Shown piece by piece: positions 52,272 to 63,142 of a stretch of DNA of 64,000 nucleotides (position 1 is its first letter; each line of letters starts with the position of its first letter). Both the position numbers and the translations under genes were made by a program. Source of the stretch: Penicillus capitatus (lineage: Eukaryota; Chlorophyta); the NCBI GenBank assembly GCA_965649825.1, contig OZ287696.1:1612001-1676000 (forward strand). The letters run 5' to 3'. The notes below the pieces were generated by a model. The model was not told the origin of the DNA. It did not search any database and saw nothing but the letters and a program-made list of their open reading frames with translations.

Positions 52272-55200
52272 ATGGAATCTTCGGAAGAGAGCGTCAAGAA
52301 AGATATCGACATTGCCGGCTACGAGCCTCAGCCCTATGAAATCTTGGAGCGAGATTTCCAGGAGGTCGCGTTTCTGCGAGTCGCTCAATTCGCATTTCGC
52401 GATTAGGTTCTGGAGGTGTTGGTCGGCGATCGCAGTCTAGAGAAGTTCCGCGTCGAATACGAGAAAATCTATCGCGTCCTGCGAAAATCACACGGTCTGT
52501 CGATCACGACCTTGTTAAGCAAGCGCAGCACATGGACCTCTTCGTCTAGACAACGAGAAACGCATCCTCAAGAAATGCAGAGAACTGAACGCCGAGATCG
52601 TTGCCAATGCCGCAAAAGTACAGACAGCTCTGAAACTGAGCGAAGAAGATCAGAGCACCATCGCATCTCTGAAGAAAGAACTGGAAAAAGCATGGAAACT
52701 CGTCGATTCTAGTCACGAGAAGGTGTTCTTGTTTCGCGTAAGTGACCCATCGACAGCTGCTGGTTTCTTCAGGAGACGAGAGCGAAGGAGAGAATCGCGC
52801 AGCTGAAACTGGAAGTGGAGAATCTGACGCGCGTCGTCGAAGAAGGGACTGGGTTCAATTTGGAAGAGGAATCGGCAATCGAGGAACTCGTTCGGCGACG
52901 CGACGAACTGACGAAAGAACGCGATGGCCAGACGAATCAGATCATACAGCTGAGAAACCAGGTAGTTTCGGAAACGCGTTTTGCGTCCTCGAACACGGCT
53001 ATCTGTTCTGTCAGACGATGGAGATGCAGGAAACGCTGAAAAAAGCAGAAGCCGAACGCGACAGTTTTCATGATGAGATGGTGTCTCTGCGTAAAGAGAT
53101 TGCTCAGAAGACAACGGAATCGGAACGCGAAGCGCGGAAGAAAGACCGACTTGAGAAAGAGATGAAGGAGGTGAAACAGACGCTGGAGACACGGCAATTC
53201 GAGATCAAGCAGAAACAGGCAGAGGTCATCTCCGCGATCACCTTATGAGCCTCGATGGATGGCGTGATGATGCAGATCGTCCAGTGCGAAGACACCGTGG
53301 CTCGGCTTGAACAGATCCTTCACGACTCGCGTCAATCGACGGACAAGATCCAGAAGGAGTACAATCACCTGAATGAGAAAGTGTTGAAGCTGCACCACGA
53401 CTTAGAGGAGCAGATCCACACGAACACACAACTGCTGGCCGAGAACTCGCAGAAGCAGGTGGAACTCAAGACGAAAGACGAAGGAATTGCAGTACTTAAG
53501 GTTCCCTCCATATCATTGCATTCGCCTGCCAACGGTCGTCGGAAGTAGGCAGAATCCGGGAAGATCGTGAAAGCGAAGGAGGCTGTCGAGAAGAAGCTGA
53601 AAGGACTTGAAACGGAAAAGCAGGAGGTGGAAGAGCAACGCGACCAACTGAAGTGAGCACACTGTCGTCTCTTGATACAGACGGACACAGCATCTGTTGG
53701 ATAAAGAGCCGAAATCACGACGGCAGAAAAGGAGATCGAGCGTCTCGAAAAGCAAGTGGAGACAGAAAAGAAGAAACAGGAAGAGATGATTCGAGAGCGG
53801 GATATCCTGAACAAAATGAAGATGCAGGTATGTTTGCGTCCTCCCGCTGCGTATGCGCTCTGATCTGTGCTGACGGAATGGTAGGCAGAAAGATCGACGC
53901 AACAGCAACTCGACGTGATAAAGATCAATCAGAACACAAGCAGAACGCTGGAACATGAGATTCAAGGTTACAAGACGGAGAATCAAAAGCTGACGACAAA
54001 GATTTTGCACCTCGAACACGAGCGTCAAAAATACAGTGGCGCAGCAAGAGAGGCTGAACGGAAGTACAATGATGTCGGATTGTTGTTTAGCCGCCATTGC
54101 AGGGCGAGCCCTTTTCTATACTCAGGTTCTCGAGGAGTTGAAGATCCGAGACGTCGGGATCCTGGATCTGCAAAAAAGAATAGCGGAGGAGGAGGCGAAG
54201 CTCAAACAGCAGCAAAACATGTATGAAGCCATTCGTGCCGATCGCAACATGTACTCGAAGAATCTGACAAGCGCGCAAGACGGCATCCAAGAACTGAAGC
54301 GAAAGTTAAAAATCCTGACGCACCAGATAGAGCAGCTGAAAGAAGAGATCAGTGCCAAAGATCTGGCATTGCTCAAGGAGCACTTCGATCATATGAAAGT
54401 CCAGAAAGAGAAGGACACGTTGCGATCCGAGGTGAATAAGCTTAAAGGAAGTATTGAAGAGGCAGAAACGGCGTACACCAATCAGAAATCTGAAGTCGAG
54501 AAACTGTCAGGCATCATTCACGAAGCCGACCAGGTGGATGCGTTTTGCACGCGCTGGCGGCTGGCAACGCTCTGTGTGTACAGGAACGCGCGCGTCAGCG
54601 GAAAGAGTACGAGACGGTTTCAAACGAGCGCGATATTTTGGGCACGCAGCTCGTTAGACGTAATGATGAGCTGGCTCTGCTGTACGAGAAACTCAAGCTT
54701 CAACAGACGACACTGTCGAGAGGACAAGTGCAATACGCCAACCGCATCAGCGAGATCCGTATGCTCAGAATCAAGCTCGGCGACATGCAACGCGAGCATC
54801 ATATGCTCAAGATCAGCATCGCAAACATCGATGTTCTCAAGAAAGAGGTCAGATCGATGCATCCCGATACGAGGGCACAGATCGAAAGCATGGATGGGTG
54901 TCGGTAGGTGCATCACCTGAGTCACGAGCTGCTAGAGGAGCGGACAAAAGTCAAGGCGCTGGGGGAAGAACTCGAACACCCTTTGAACGTGCATCGATGG
55001 CGTAAACTCGAAGGAAGTGATCCCACGACCTATGAACTGATCCGGAAAGTGCAGACGCTTCAGAAGCGTCTCATCTCCAAAACAGAAGAGGTCGTCGAAA
55101 AGGACTTGGCGATTCAAGAGAAAGAAAAGCTGTACTGTGAGCTGAAACAGATCCTGGCTCGACAGCCGGGACCGGAGGCTATTGAGCAGTTAGGCATCTA

Positions 55201-55530
55201 CAAGGCACGACGTCTATCGTATCATACCATCTAACGCTGTGATACGTGCGTGTGGCGCAGATGACGCTGAGAGAGAAGACGAAGCAACTGAAAGCGATGG
55301 CTGCCGAGTTAAATATGTATCGAGCGCAGATGAGTGAGTATAAGTATGAGATGAGTCGCCTGACGAAAGATCTCAACGCCACCAAAGCAAAGTACTTTGA
55401 CAAAAAGCGCAAGGAACAGATGGCGCAACGAAAGAACGCCGAACTGGACAGTCAATTAAAATTCGAGCATTATATTCAGCCGAAGATTGCTGGCGGCGGC
55501 TTCTCGATGACCAAAGATCTCACTCTTTGA
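52272..55530 (+). CDS. CFAP58: Cilia- and flagella-associated protein 58
   Basis: Thirteen exons give 876 aa: 52272-52364, 52407-52494, 52550-52722, 52773-52961, 53015-53224, 53276-53500, 53549-53652, 53707-53827, 53885-54073, 54126-54533, 54584-54847, 54908-55204, 55261-55530. It is a long coiled-coil axonemal protein required for motile cilia. Conserved landmarks include ERDFQEVLEVL, CRELNAEIVANAAKV, STIASLKKELEKAWK, NVHRWRKLEGSDP, TLQKRLISKTEEVVEK, KEKLYCELKQILARQPGPEA, AAELNMY and the end KIAGGGFSM. The last intron (55205-55260) has a GC donor, supported by phase and by homology on both sides. All others are GT-AG, 42-60 bp. Confidence 0.95.
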
Positions 55531-55598
55531 TCATCCGTTCTCACACTTTCGTCTCACTCTCTGCATCCCGGTCGCCATTACTGGTCCCTGTCACATCA

Positions 55599-56101
55599 TC
55601 AGATGTCATCGTTTCCGCACGCTGGAGCGAGACAAGCATCAAAGCGAGCGTCATCTGTAAGGACACATGCCTGTTTGAACTGCGTTTTTTGAGACTTTGT
55701 GAGATTTGGCCACAAGGCGCGCGAGATGAAACGGTCGGATGGTTTCATTCTTTCCATGGCTCTGGTATCGCAATGGGATTGGTTTTTGCGCCCTCCAGCA
55801 ACTCTCTCCTCATATCGTCTCAACCGTTTCTTTTCTAGTTCGATCGATTTTCTGTCACTGAACGCGTAACCCTTCGCCCCGGCGCGCAATCGAACCAGAG
55901 AGAACAGAGATCGCGCCATCAGGAGATGCCACTCGGCTTCATCCACCTCTCCCTTTACATCTCGACCCGTTAGCACCTGACGAAACTCCTTGGCGAGTTC
56001 CTACGAAGAAGCGCGTCGTGTCGAACAGAGGAGACACAGTCGTCCGGTTTATCTACGCGCAGTCGCTTTGCTTGATTTTCGGCGACTTTCAATTCTGCCA
56101 T
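55599..56101 (-). CDS. Small protein like the C-terminus of MCM-binding protein
   Basis: Exons 56101-56036 and 56000-55599 with a 35-bp intron give up to 155 aa. The segment LAKEFRQVLTGRDVKGEVDEAEWHLLMARSLFSLV...ELEKKRLRRYEERV resembles the last helical domain of MCMBP/ETG1. That domain has a short acidic-basic helix, LHxxLxxARxLSLS, then a Leu/Arg-rich helix. The full MCMBP is about 600 aa, so only the C-terminal module is present; the next gene leaves no room for the rest. The final about 45 residues may instead be 3' UTR or a missed intron. The start lies 28 bp from the divergent glucosidase II beta start. Confidence 0.5.
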
Positions 56102-56129
56102 TGGCGTCGTACAGCTCGTCAGTTGTAGA
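56102..56129. promoter_or_regulatory. 28-bp divergent start-to-start region
   Basis: Only 28 bp separate the ATG of the MCMBP-like gene (56101, minus) from the ATG of glucosidase II beta (56130, plus). Promoters and 5' UTRs must overlap the opposite coding sequences, or a start must lie elsewhere. Confidence 0.55.
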
Positions 56130-57701
56130 ATGCAGTTGTTCTGCATCGCGCTGCTCTTTGTAGTGGTTTCTCTCTTCTCGGATATCGTTACTGCCTCGGA
56201 TATATCGCTTCGAGGCGTCGATCCGGAATTCGCGTCGCACTATGCGGGCGATATCTTCACATGTCTCGACGGTGCATTGACGGTGCAGCGCAGTGCCGTG
56301 AATGACGACTATTGTGATTGCTTCGACGGTTCTGACGAACCCGGGACAGCAGCGTGCTCCAATGGAACATTCTATTGCCACAATCGAGGATTCCGCCCAC
56401 AGAATTTGCCTTCTTTCTTTGTCAATGATGCCGTTTGCGATTGCTGTGATGGATCGGATGAGGAAGACGGAGAGTGTACGAACACCTGTCTCGATTTGGG
56501 CGAGGAGCTTAGACAACAGCTGAAGGAGAAACAGGATGTCTATGCATCAGCATTGAAAGAGAAACTATCGAGATTGGGCAACACAGAATCGATATCAGAG
56601 GGATGGAAACAAGAGCTGAAAAGCTGTATAGACGAGATCGATCGACAGAAAGAACGATGCGATGCATTGCAACAAGATCTACACGTTCTGCAGAAAGAAG
56701 AGAAAGAACAAAGGCAATCAGAAGAGGAGGCAAAACGCGATGCAGCAACAAATGCATCTGACAATGAGACACCACAACAGGAGTCAGGCGATTCGGAGAA
56801 GACAGTTCAAGATGATCCGGAGGGATCGGAGAAAAAGGACGAGAGCGATGAAGGGAAGCCGATCGTCACAGAAGATACCATTTCTGTTGATGCAGAGGAT
56901 AACGACGACGCAGAGGCTGAAGCAGAAGGAGAGTATACCACAGAAGACGACTCAGAGCAACTGCCGAATGACGACGACGATGGAGAGGAAGACGACGAGG
57001 GGGAAGAGCATGAAGAAGAGGAGGAGGACATCTCCACAGTAGAGGAGGAACATGACAACACGACAGAGGAGAAGGACAAAGAAGAGGAAGAAACCTCTCT
57101 TCTAAAACGCATGCAAAAACGTGTGACCTCACTCTTTTCTAAGAGGAAGGGAAAGAAACGTCATCTTCAGAAGACGCCTAGCCATCGCGAGGGAAAATCT
57201 CGAAAAGAGGAATCCAGTTTGACAAAGCTTCGCCGCGAGCACAGCAACGAGAAAAGAGAATTGCGAAATCTAGAAACGAAGAGAGATGCCCTTCGATCGA
57301 AGATTGATCGAGACTACGGGCCACAGTCTAAATTCATCTCGCTGGCTGACAAGTGCTTTGAGCTCAAACAGGACAAGTACACCTACGAGATCTGTCCCTT
57401 CGATAAGGCAAGTCAGAAGGAGCGCCACAACACAGTCAATCTCGGCAAGTATGAGGGCTTTGGGGATCTCTATGAATGGATGGAGTTTCATCATGGTCAG
57501 TCGTGTTCTCATGGCAAATCGCGTTCGCTCCGTGTCCATTTCCACTGTGGACAGGAGGATGGTATCGATTTTGTATCGGAGCCAAACATCTGTGAATACC
57601 TTGCCAATTTCTCGACCCCCATCGCATGCTCGGAAGCAGAGTTTGAACTTCTTAAGAAAGAGGCAGATCATTTGGGAATGTCTATGAAGGATGAACTGTA
57701 A
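56130..57701 (+). CDS. PRKCSH: Glucosidase II beta subunit (PRKCSH-like), ER
   Basis: 523 aa, a single exon in an intron-rich neighbourhood. It is the regulatory subunit that recruits and retains ER glucosidase II, which trims N-glycan glucoses. Signal peptide about 1-22. Two LDL-receptor-A-like Cys repeats (about 45-120) carry DYCDCFDGSDEPGTAAC and AVCDCCDGSDEEDGEC, binding Ca2+ through the acidic residues. A coiled-coil Glu/Lys-rich stretch and a long Glu/Asp run (about 215-325) follow. The mannose-6-phosphate-receptor-homology domain at about 400-510 contains YEICPFDKASQK and YEGFGDLYEWMEFHHGQSC. The C-terminus is the ER retention signal K-D-E-L. The convergent next gene ends 26 bp away. 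Confidence 0.95.
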   Translation: MQLFCIALLFVVVSLFSDIVTASDISLRGVDPEFASHYAGDIFTCLDGALTVQRSAVNDDYCDCFDGSDEPGTAACSNGTFYCHNRGFRPQNLPSFFVNDAVCDCCDGSDEEDGECTNTCLDLGEELRQQLKEKQDVYASALKEKLSRLGNTESISEGWKQELKSCIDEIDRQKERCDALQQDLHVLQKEEKEQRQSEEEAKRDAATNASDNETPQQESGDSEKTVQDDPEGSEKKDESDEGKPIVTEDTISVDAEDNDDAEAEAEGEYTTEDDSEQLPNDDDDGEEDDEGEEHEEEEEDISTVEEEHDNTTEEKDKEEEETSLLKRMQKRVTSLFSKRKGKKRHLQKTPSHREGKSRKEESSLTKLRREHSNEKRELRNLETKRDALRSKIDRDYGPQSKFISLADKCFELKQDKYTYEICPFDKASQKERHNTVNLGKYEGFGDLYEWMEFHHGQSCSHGKSRSLRVHFHCGQEDGIDFVSEPNICEYLANFSTPIACSEAEFELLKKEADHLGMSMKDEL

Positions 57702-57727
57702 TAACGCTCTGCGATGTTGTTCGCATC

Positions 57728-60457
57728 TCACAAGGCCGGTTCTGTCAAGAAGGCAGAGACCTTTGCATCACGCCGCCGTCGATTCAATAGAGTGCCGAGT
57801 TCTCTGTACTCATAGCCCACGTCCTTGACAACCATGAGCAGTTCCGCGAGATCTATATCTGAGATGTCTTCATTCCACGGAGGACGCGTGATCATCTTGA
57901 CGAGAATCTTTGCAGAGCGTTTGTTTTCGTCGCCCAATCGACAGAGGCAGAGAGCGAGCTTAACCAAATAATGCACACGGCAGTGCTCCAGCAGAGAAGG
58001 CCGTTTGAGCGACTCGATGAGCGACTTGATGCCTTCGGAATCTTGCAGTCCCAACGAAATGAGACATTCCAGCGCAATGGCGCCGTCTTTAAGGGTCATA
58101 TCGGCAAGTCTCTCCTCCCTGGTCATCTCTGCCAGACAATTGTTGATACGATGTTTCGCATCGCGGATATCGAAGACCACGTGAAATCGGAGGAGACTTG
58201 GCAACGCTCGACACTCCAGCCGACGTAGAACAGACGGCTGGCAGAGATAAGCAACCAGAAACTCCACAGATTCCGATGCGACAAAGGATGGCTTCAGAGA
58301 CTGCAGGATCTGAAGCATCTGCGATGTGGTCAGCTGGGACAGCATTTCGTCTCGGTTGAGTCTCTGGCTCAGCATTGCATAGACGTCCGGGTTTGGATAC
58401 TCTAACGTTGCAAGCGACGTCAGAGCTTCCGCCGTCGTCCTGGGTTCCAGAGAGCTTGCCCGATCACTCAGCTCTCGGACGAGAGGCTCGATGGCTTTGC
58501 TCGATGACATGCCAAGCTGAAAAATGCGTTTAAGATATGCGACCAGTTGATGATCTGTCATCCCTTGCAATCTCTTCTGTCGCGTGGCCTCCACCAGAAT
58601 AGGGTTAATGAGCTTGTAATCACGTATCTCCAGTCGGACGTACTTCTCCAACATGGCCATGAGATTCTCTGTTGTCTTCTGTTTGTGTTGCTCTCGATCA
58701 CTGCGCTTATGGAGAAACGGCTCCAGAAGGGTTCGGTCTCTGATCCCGAGTCCAGCCAGGGCAGCCAGTACATTGGATTTCGCCATGTCTGAGAAGTTCC
58801 CTTCCCGACTGCGTTCTGTCGCTGCTCTCAGGAGTATCTCGATTTTTTGAGCATTCTGATACTTCAGTCGACCGAGTGCCTGGATGATATTAGACAGTCC
58901 TTGATCATTGAGGGCCAAAAGACGATCCAATTTGCAGATCTCATTGAGAAAAGGCCCCGTAAACTGCGGCATTCGTAAGAAAGAGATCGAGTAGACAAGA
59001 TTGGCAAGCGCCTGTTCGTTAAAGGCCGTGATCCTTTGTGGTTTGATGGCCTCTGTCAACAGCTGCGTGGCAAAAATCTTGAGGCTGTTGTACTCGACTC
59101 TGAGGAGTCCCAAAGCGTAGATCATATTTGAGAGCGCCTGTTCTGAAAAGGCACTCAGCCGCTCTGGCTTGGTACACTCCTCACTGAGGGCCACCAGAAT
59201 CGGCACATCGTGAAATTTCACCAGACCAAAACTGTACACAATCAACGATAAGCCTTGCGAAGTGTACCGGGATAAACGCTTCTTCCGTACAGCTTCTCTG
59301 CCAAGGACCTGAAAGAGCGGTACCTTCTCGACATTTTTCGTCAGAGCGAAGCCGTAGATCACATTCGAAAGCTCCTGGTCTTTGAAGTTCATCAGAACGG
59401 CGGGGTTGGTGATGTAGGGCTCGAATGCCTCCAGATGCTTCTCTGGCTGAAGATCTCGGACGGCGATGGTGTGGATCAGATTCGCCAGATCTTGGCCGTT
59501 GTATTTTTGCATTTTGAGCATCTCTGTGGTCTCCGATGCCAAACGGATCATGACATCTCGATAGGGAAACCCCATCGTTCCTAACCGTCTCAGTACATTG
59601 ACGGAACTGAGGCGTGTAAACCTTTTGAGCCTCGACTCTTTCCGCAATTCGTCTGCCATCGTCACCCACTGATCCATCGTGCATTCATGCTTGAGTTCAT
59701 CCAGGGCGAGCAAGAAAATTGAGAACTCGTCTTCCGTGAGCTTGGCCAGTACATCTGGACGGAAGAAGACATCGATCAGCTGAGCGATCACATCTTTGGC
59801 CTCGGCGTCGCCCAGAAACACAAAAGCATGCAGACAGGTGATCAAGGATCTCGGTCCGGACTGTGCGATCCTATTTGGCAGTCGCAATTCTCCGACAGCC
59901 AATTTCAAGAGTTCTGAGAAAAGCTCGTCGGGAATGATCTGCTCTTTTCTGTCTCCACTTTGACGCCGCACTTGGCCAAGACAGTACAGCAGCAAGGCGA
60001 GTTCACGGTGATCAAAGCTTTTGATACTGCACATAGTATTCTCAGTGATGCCCTTGGCGATGGCAGTAAAGAGTTTGGGATCGAAGAAGTTGAGCTTGAT
60101 GCAGGAATGCAAGATATCCGGCGCATTGCTTGGGAGGATCTGATCCATGTTATGCAGAATGAGATCACGGATCTCGGAGAGAAAGGAGAGCGGAGCAGGA
60201 GTGGGTTGTCGCTTCAGCACGTTCATAGCATCCGTCAGTTCGCGCATTCGGATGTCGGATTTGAGCAGGTGAAGGGCGGAACGGATCTTTTCCCACGGAC
60301 CAAGATAGCGAAAATCGACACGAGACGGCGCGCCGATACTGCCTTTCGACAACTGCACGTCGCTAGTCGTCGAGACATCCGATGCGCACCGGCAGAGAGC
60401 TAGAGACATGCATCCTCGTGCCCGAGAGAGCCTCGTCCAACAGACCCTGGAAAGCAT
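57728..60457 (-). CDS. Heptatricopeptide/octotricopeptide-like organellar RNA-binding protein
   Basis: 909 aa, one exon. The start is ATG 60457; an upstream GTG extends the frame but is unlikely. The N-terminus (MLSRVCWTRLSRARG...) is a basic presequence, mitochondrial or plastid. The body is an all-helical solenoid of degenerate repeats about 37 residues apart. Clearest units: FKDQELSNVIYGFALTK, YTSQGLSLIVYSFGLVK, FSEQALSNMIYALGLLR, FNEQALANLVYSISFLR, LNDQGLSNIIQALGRLK. This matches HPR/OPR/FASTK-type repeats that bind organellar RNA for processing or translation. No RAP domain was seen at the C-terminus. Confidence 0.75.
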   Translation of the reverse strand: MLSRVCWTRLSRARGCMSLALCRCASDVSTTSDVQLSKGSIGAPSRVDFRYLGPWEKIRSALHLLKSDIRMRELTDAMNVLKRQPTPAPLSFLSEIRDLILHNMDQILPSNAPDILHSCIKLNFFDPKLFTAIAKGITENTMCSIKSFDHRELALLLYCLGQVRRQSGDRKEQIIPDELFSELLKLAVGELRLPNRIAQSGPRSLITCLHAFVFLGDAEAKDVIAQLIDVFFRPDVLAKLTEDEFSIFLLALDELKHECTMDQWVTMADELRKESRLKRFTRLSSVNVLRRLGTMGFPYRDVMIRLASETTEMLKMQKYNGQDLANLIHTIAVRDLQPEKHLEAFEPYITNPAVLMNFKDQELSNVIYGFALTKNVEKVPLFQVLGREAVRKKRLSRYTSQGLSLIVYSFGLVKFHDVPILVALSEECTKPERLSAFSEQALSNMIYALGLLRVEYNSLKIFATQLLTEAIKPQRITAFNEQALANLVYSISFLRMPQFTGPFLNEICKLDRLLALNDQGLSNIIQALGRLKYQNAQKIEILLRAATERSREGNFSDMAKSNVLAALAGLGIRDRTLLEPFLHKRSDREQHKQKTTENLMAMLEKYVRLEIRDYKLINPILVEATRQKRLQGMTDHQLVAYLKRIFQLGMSSSKAIEPLVRELSDRASSLEPRTTAEALTSLATLEYPNPDVYAMLSQRLNRDEMLSQLTTSQMLQILQSLKPSFVASESVEFLVAYLCQPSVLRRLECRALPSLLRFHVVFDIRDAKHRINNCLAEMTREERLADMTLKDGAIALECLISLGLQDSEGIKSLIESLKRPSLLEHCRVHYLVKLALCLCRLGDENKRSAKILVKMITRPPWNEDISDIDLAELLMVVKDVGYEYRELGTLLNRRRRDAKVSAFLTEPAL

Positions 60458-60768
60458 GTTTGAGATAACGGTGCGCGCACCGACATGCACTGGACGACAT
60501 ATGGGTGTATGGCCTGGGATGCTCCGGATGAAAGTCGGAGCCAGTCCTTCATCCTAGCACATCGATTTCTCACTCTTTTTACACGTGCCTCATTGAATGA
60601 GAACAAAGATCTTCTCGGGCAATACAGTCAAGACAAGACATGTCCTGGACTGGTCCAAAATTGGACAGTAAACACAGGAGATAGTTAACAGTCATGAATC
60701 AAGACACTTTCGTCGAACAAGAGTGAGATCTCAAAAAACAACAAAGAAGAATTAGAGCTACGATCGGC

Positions 60769-62678
60769 TCAGGTCAGACGACGACTGAGGCCAAGCGTCG
60801 TAAAGAATCCAGCTTCCTTGTCGCTCTCCTTTTCATCGTAGAGAGGCTTCGATGCCATTCGTTCTTTGCCATGGGTCTTGATTTTAATTTTCCTGCGCTG
60901 GTATGCCTGCAATGGACGGAACCGCTTCAACGGAGAGGGGTGCACACAGAAGGTGCTACTTGTCGCGTCTTCCACCAGGCAATGGTGTAGGAAGCGTCTC
61001 GTGATGGACGTGGGGTGCGTGTCTCGCCCAGTTCTTCCGTCAACTGTTTCTCTGTGAGTCCGCCAACTCTCCGAGTCCCGGGCACCACCTGATCCTTGTT
61101 GAGCTCCTTAAGTACTGGAGCTGTCACTTCATCGATGTTCTTGCCCAAATCCTCAAGGAAGGCAGAACTGGGACCACCACCGCCCACAAACAATCTGCAT
61201 CAGCGGACTTGGATTTATAAGCGAAGGAGTGAAGGGGTCGTGTGCCTGTGGCGCAGAGCTTTGGCAGCAGATGGCCTCTTTTTCGGATCAAAATCGAGGA
61301 GACTCTTGACAAGGTTCCATCCAGCACCGTCTTCCATATCCAGCACTTGAAAACCCTCTTTGAAATCTTTTCCATTCGATTTCTCCACAATGGCCCTCCA
61401 TTTCGCCAAATCGTAATTCAGAGATTCGAATTTCCTGCGCCAGACAAGGGAAGCGTCAAAGCGAAGCCTGGATGCATCGAACCTGTTGAATGCAATGAGA
61501 TTGTTATCGGATCTGAGTTTCGGAAAGATCATTTGAAGCATGATCATCCCTGCACTGAACATATCAAATCGGTCCGGTTTTTCCAGATACCACAGAATGG
61601 GCGATAGCAGCGCCGCCAAAGGAGCCGCCGGTGCTCGAGGCGTCTGCGTCGACATGATATAATTCTGAGGAGGTGCATAACGCGGATCCAAGAGAAATTC
61701 GTTCGGGACATAGTTGATGCCGATTCTCAGATCGGCCGCCGCTCCCAGATCAATAAACTTAATATGCTGTTCCCTCTCCGAGATGATGCAGTTCTGCGGT
61801 TTCACATCGCGATGCACGATCCCGACAGAGTGACAGATATCCAGTGCCTCCAGTATCTGCTGCATGGCTGTCTTGATAGAAACGAGTCTTCTATACGGAC
61901 CCTTCGGGATCGACAGCTCTCGGCCAAGAATGTACTTCTCCATGTTGTACGGAAACTCCTTCTGTTGAAGAAGATCGTTCAGTGTGTAGTCGCCTTCATA
62001 TTTCCACACGAGCCATAGAGGCGGATCGCCTTGGTGGTAATCCACCCCACTCGTATCTCCACTGTACATTAAACTCGTCTTCTCGCCCTTCCAGTACTGC
62101 GAGGTCTCGGAATCTGCGAAGAAAAATGTATGGTCGGTTGGAAGGGTGGTGGTTTATGGCAGAGTGCCTTCTTCGAAGGCAGTGATGAAGTGTGCACAGC
62201 ATCGTTTGGGAAGACGCATGAGACGTTCGTTCATCCACACCTCTGCCTCTCCAAATTCTTTGGCCTGTTGGTATGGATGGACATCGTCTTTGTGGGGGAG
62301 AGAGATGGAAATCTACTTTCTTCACGACGGCCTCCATCGATGTCCCGTATTCTGTAATCAGATCTGCCTTGTAGACCATACCGAAACCACCGCCCCCCAG
62401 TTTCTTGCCAAGTGTCAAATCATCCTGCGGAGGCGCAGATGCATTCTTATCCAATGACGAGGCTGATGGCTGTGTCACTTTATTATAGATTTTGGCATTC
62501 TGTCGCTGGAGAGCAGCCAGCAAATAGAAATCGATCACACCTGGCAATACCCCTGAACACACTTAGTGTCACACTTGAGATGATGGAGACAGCAAGAGTG
62601 ACCAGGTGTCGCAAACAAGTAACAGAGAGCAGCCGCAATGAGGCACAGACCGAGAGGGGCGATACCATGATGTTCCAT
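60769..62678 (-). CDS. Thylakoid state-transition protein kinase (STN7/STN8-like)
   Basis: Six exons (62678-62603, 62552-62317, 62264-62168, 62113-61246, 61194-60960, 60924-60769) give 555 aa. STN kinases phosphorylate light-harvesting or photosystem II proteins. Evidence: an N-terminal hydrophobic helix then [12 protein letters not shown], as in STN7; glycine loop [20 protein letters not shown] lysine; [33 protein letters not shown]; catalytic HRDVKPQN (about 235); DLGAAADLR in place of DFG, normal for the family; [34 protein letters not shown]. The two redox Cys of the STN7 N-terminus are not clear. Two introns (62114-62167 and 61195-61245) use GC donors. The start and transit peptide are uncertain; earlier exons may exist. 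Confidence 0.88.
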
Positions 62679-63142
62679 TCTTAGTGAAGGATCTAAAGTA
62701 CTGCAGCAACACAGAAAGCTTCACGAAGCAGGCCGTCCCTTTAACAGATGTTCTGAGCACCTTCTGTAAATCATATCGCCGCAGATCACGCTCGAACATG
62801 GAAGTGTGACGCTCTCATAGGCAAAGTGTAAACCATTGACCAGTTCTGTGCCATGCGTCTGAAGGAAGGACCCGAACATATCGTGACCAACGGCGTGGTG
62901 TCGCGTCAAACATCGGACGCCCTTCAGTCCAGTTGGCGAAAGCAACGTCTGCTGGGAGCAGGGTATGAAACGTCCTTGCACGACATCTCCTGTTCTCCCT
63001 GCAAGACCCAGATGAAAACGCATGATCGTAACGCAACAACACGGCAGTCAACGTACGACAGGAAAGATGCTATATGTATGATGTGACAGCATGATGAAAC
63101 GACGTCTGCCGCCGCTCTTTCTGTTGACGACTGTCGAGCCAG
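62679..63142. other. Intergenic, possible 5' exon of the kinase
   Basis: A minus frame at 62569-62799 (MFERDLRRYDLQ...) could encode a leader for the kinase, but its splice to 62678 is not shown. Nothing else is supported. Confidence 0.3.

Noticed and set aside
56807-57112. Ser-rich 101-codon minus ORF
   Set aside because: Reverse-strand reading of the Glu/Asp run in glucosidase II beta.
60458-60490. Upstream GTG start for the helical-repeat protein
   Set aside because: ATG 60457 gives a typical presequence; GTG initiation is unlikely in a nuclear gene.
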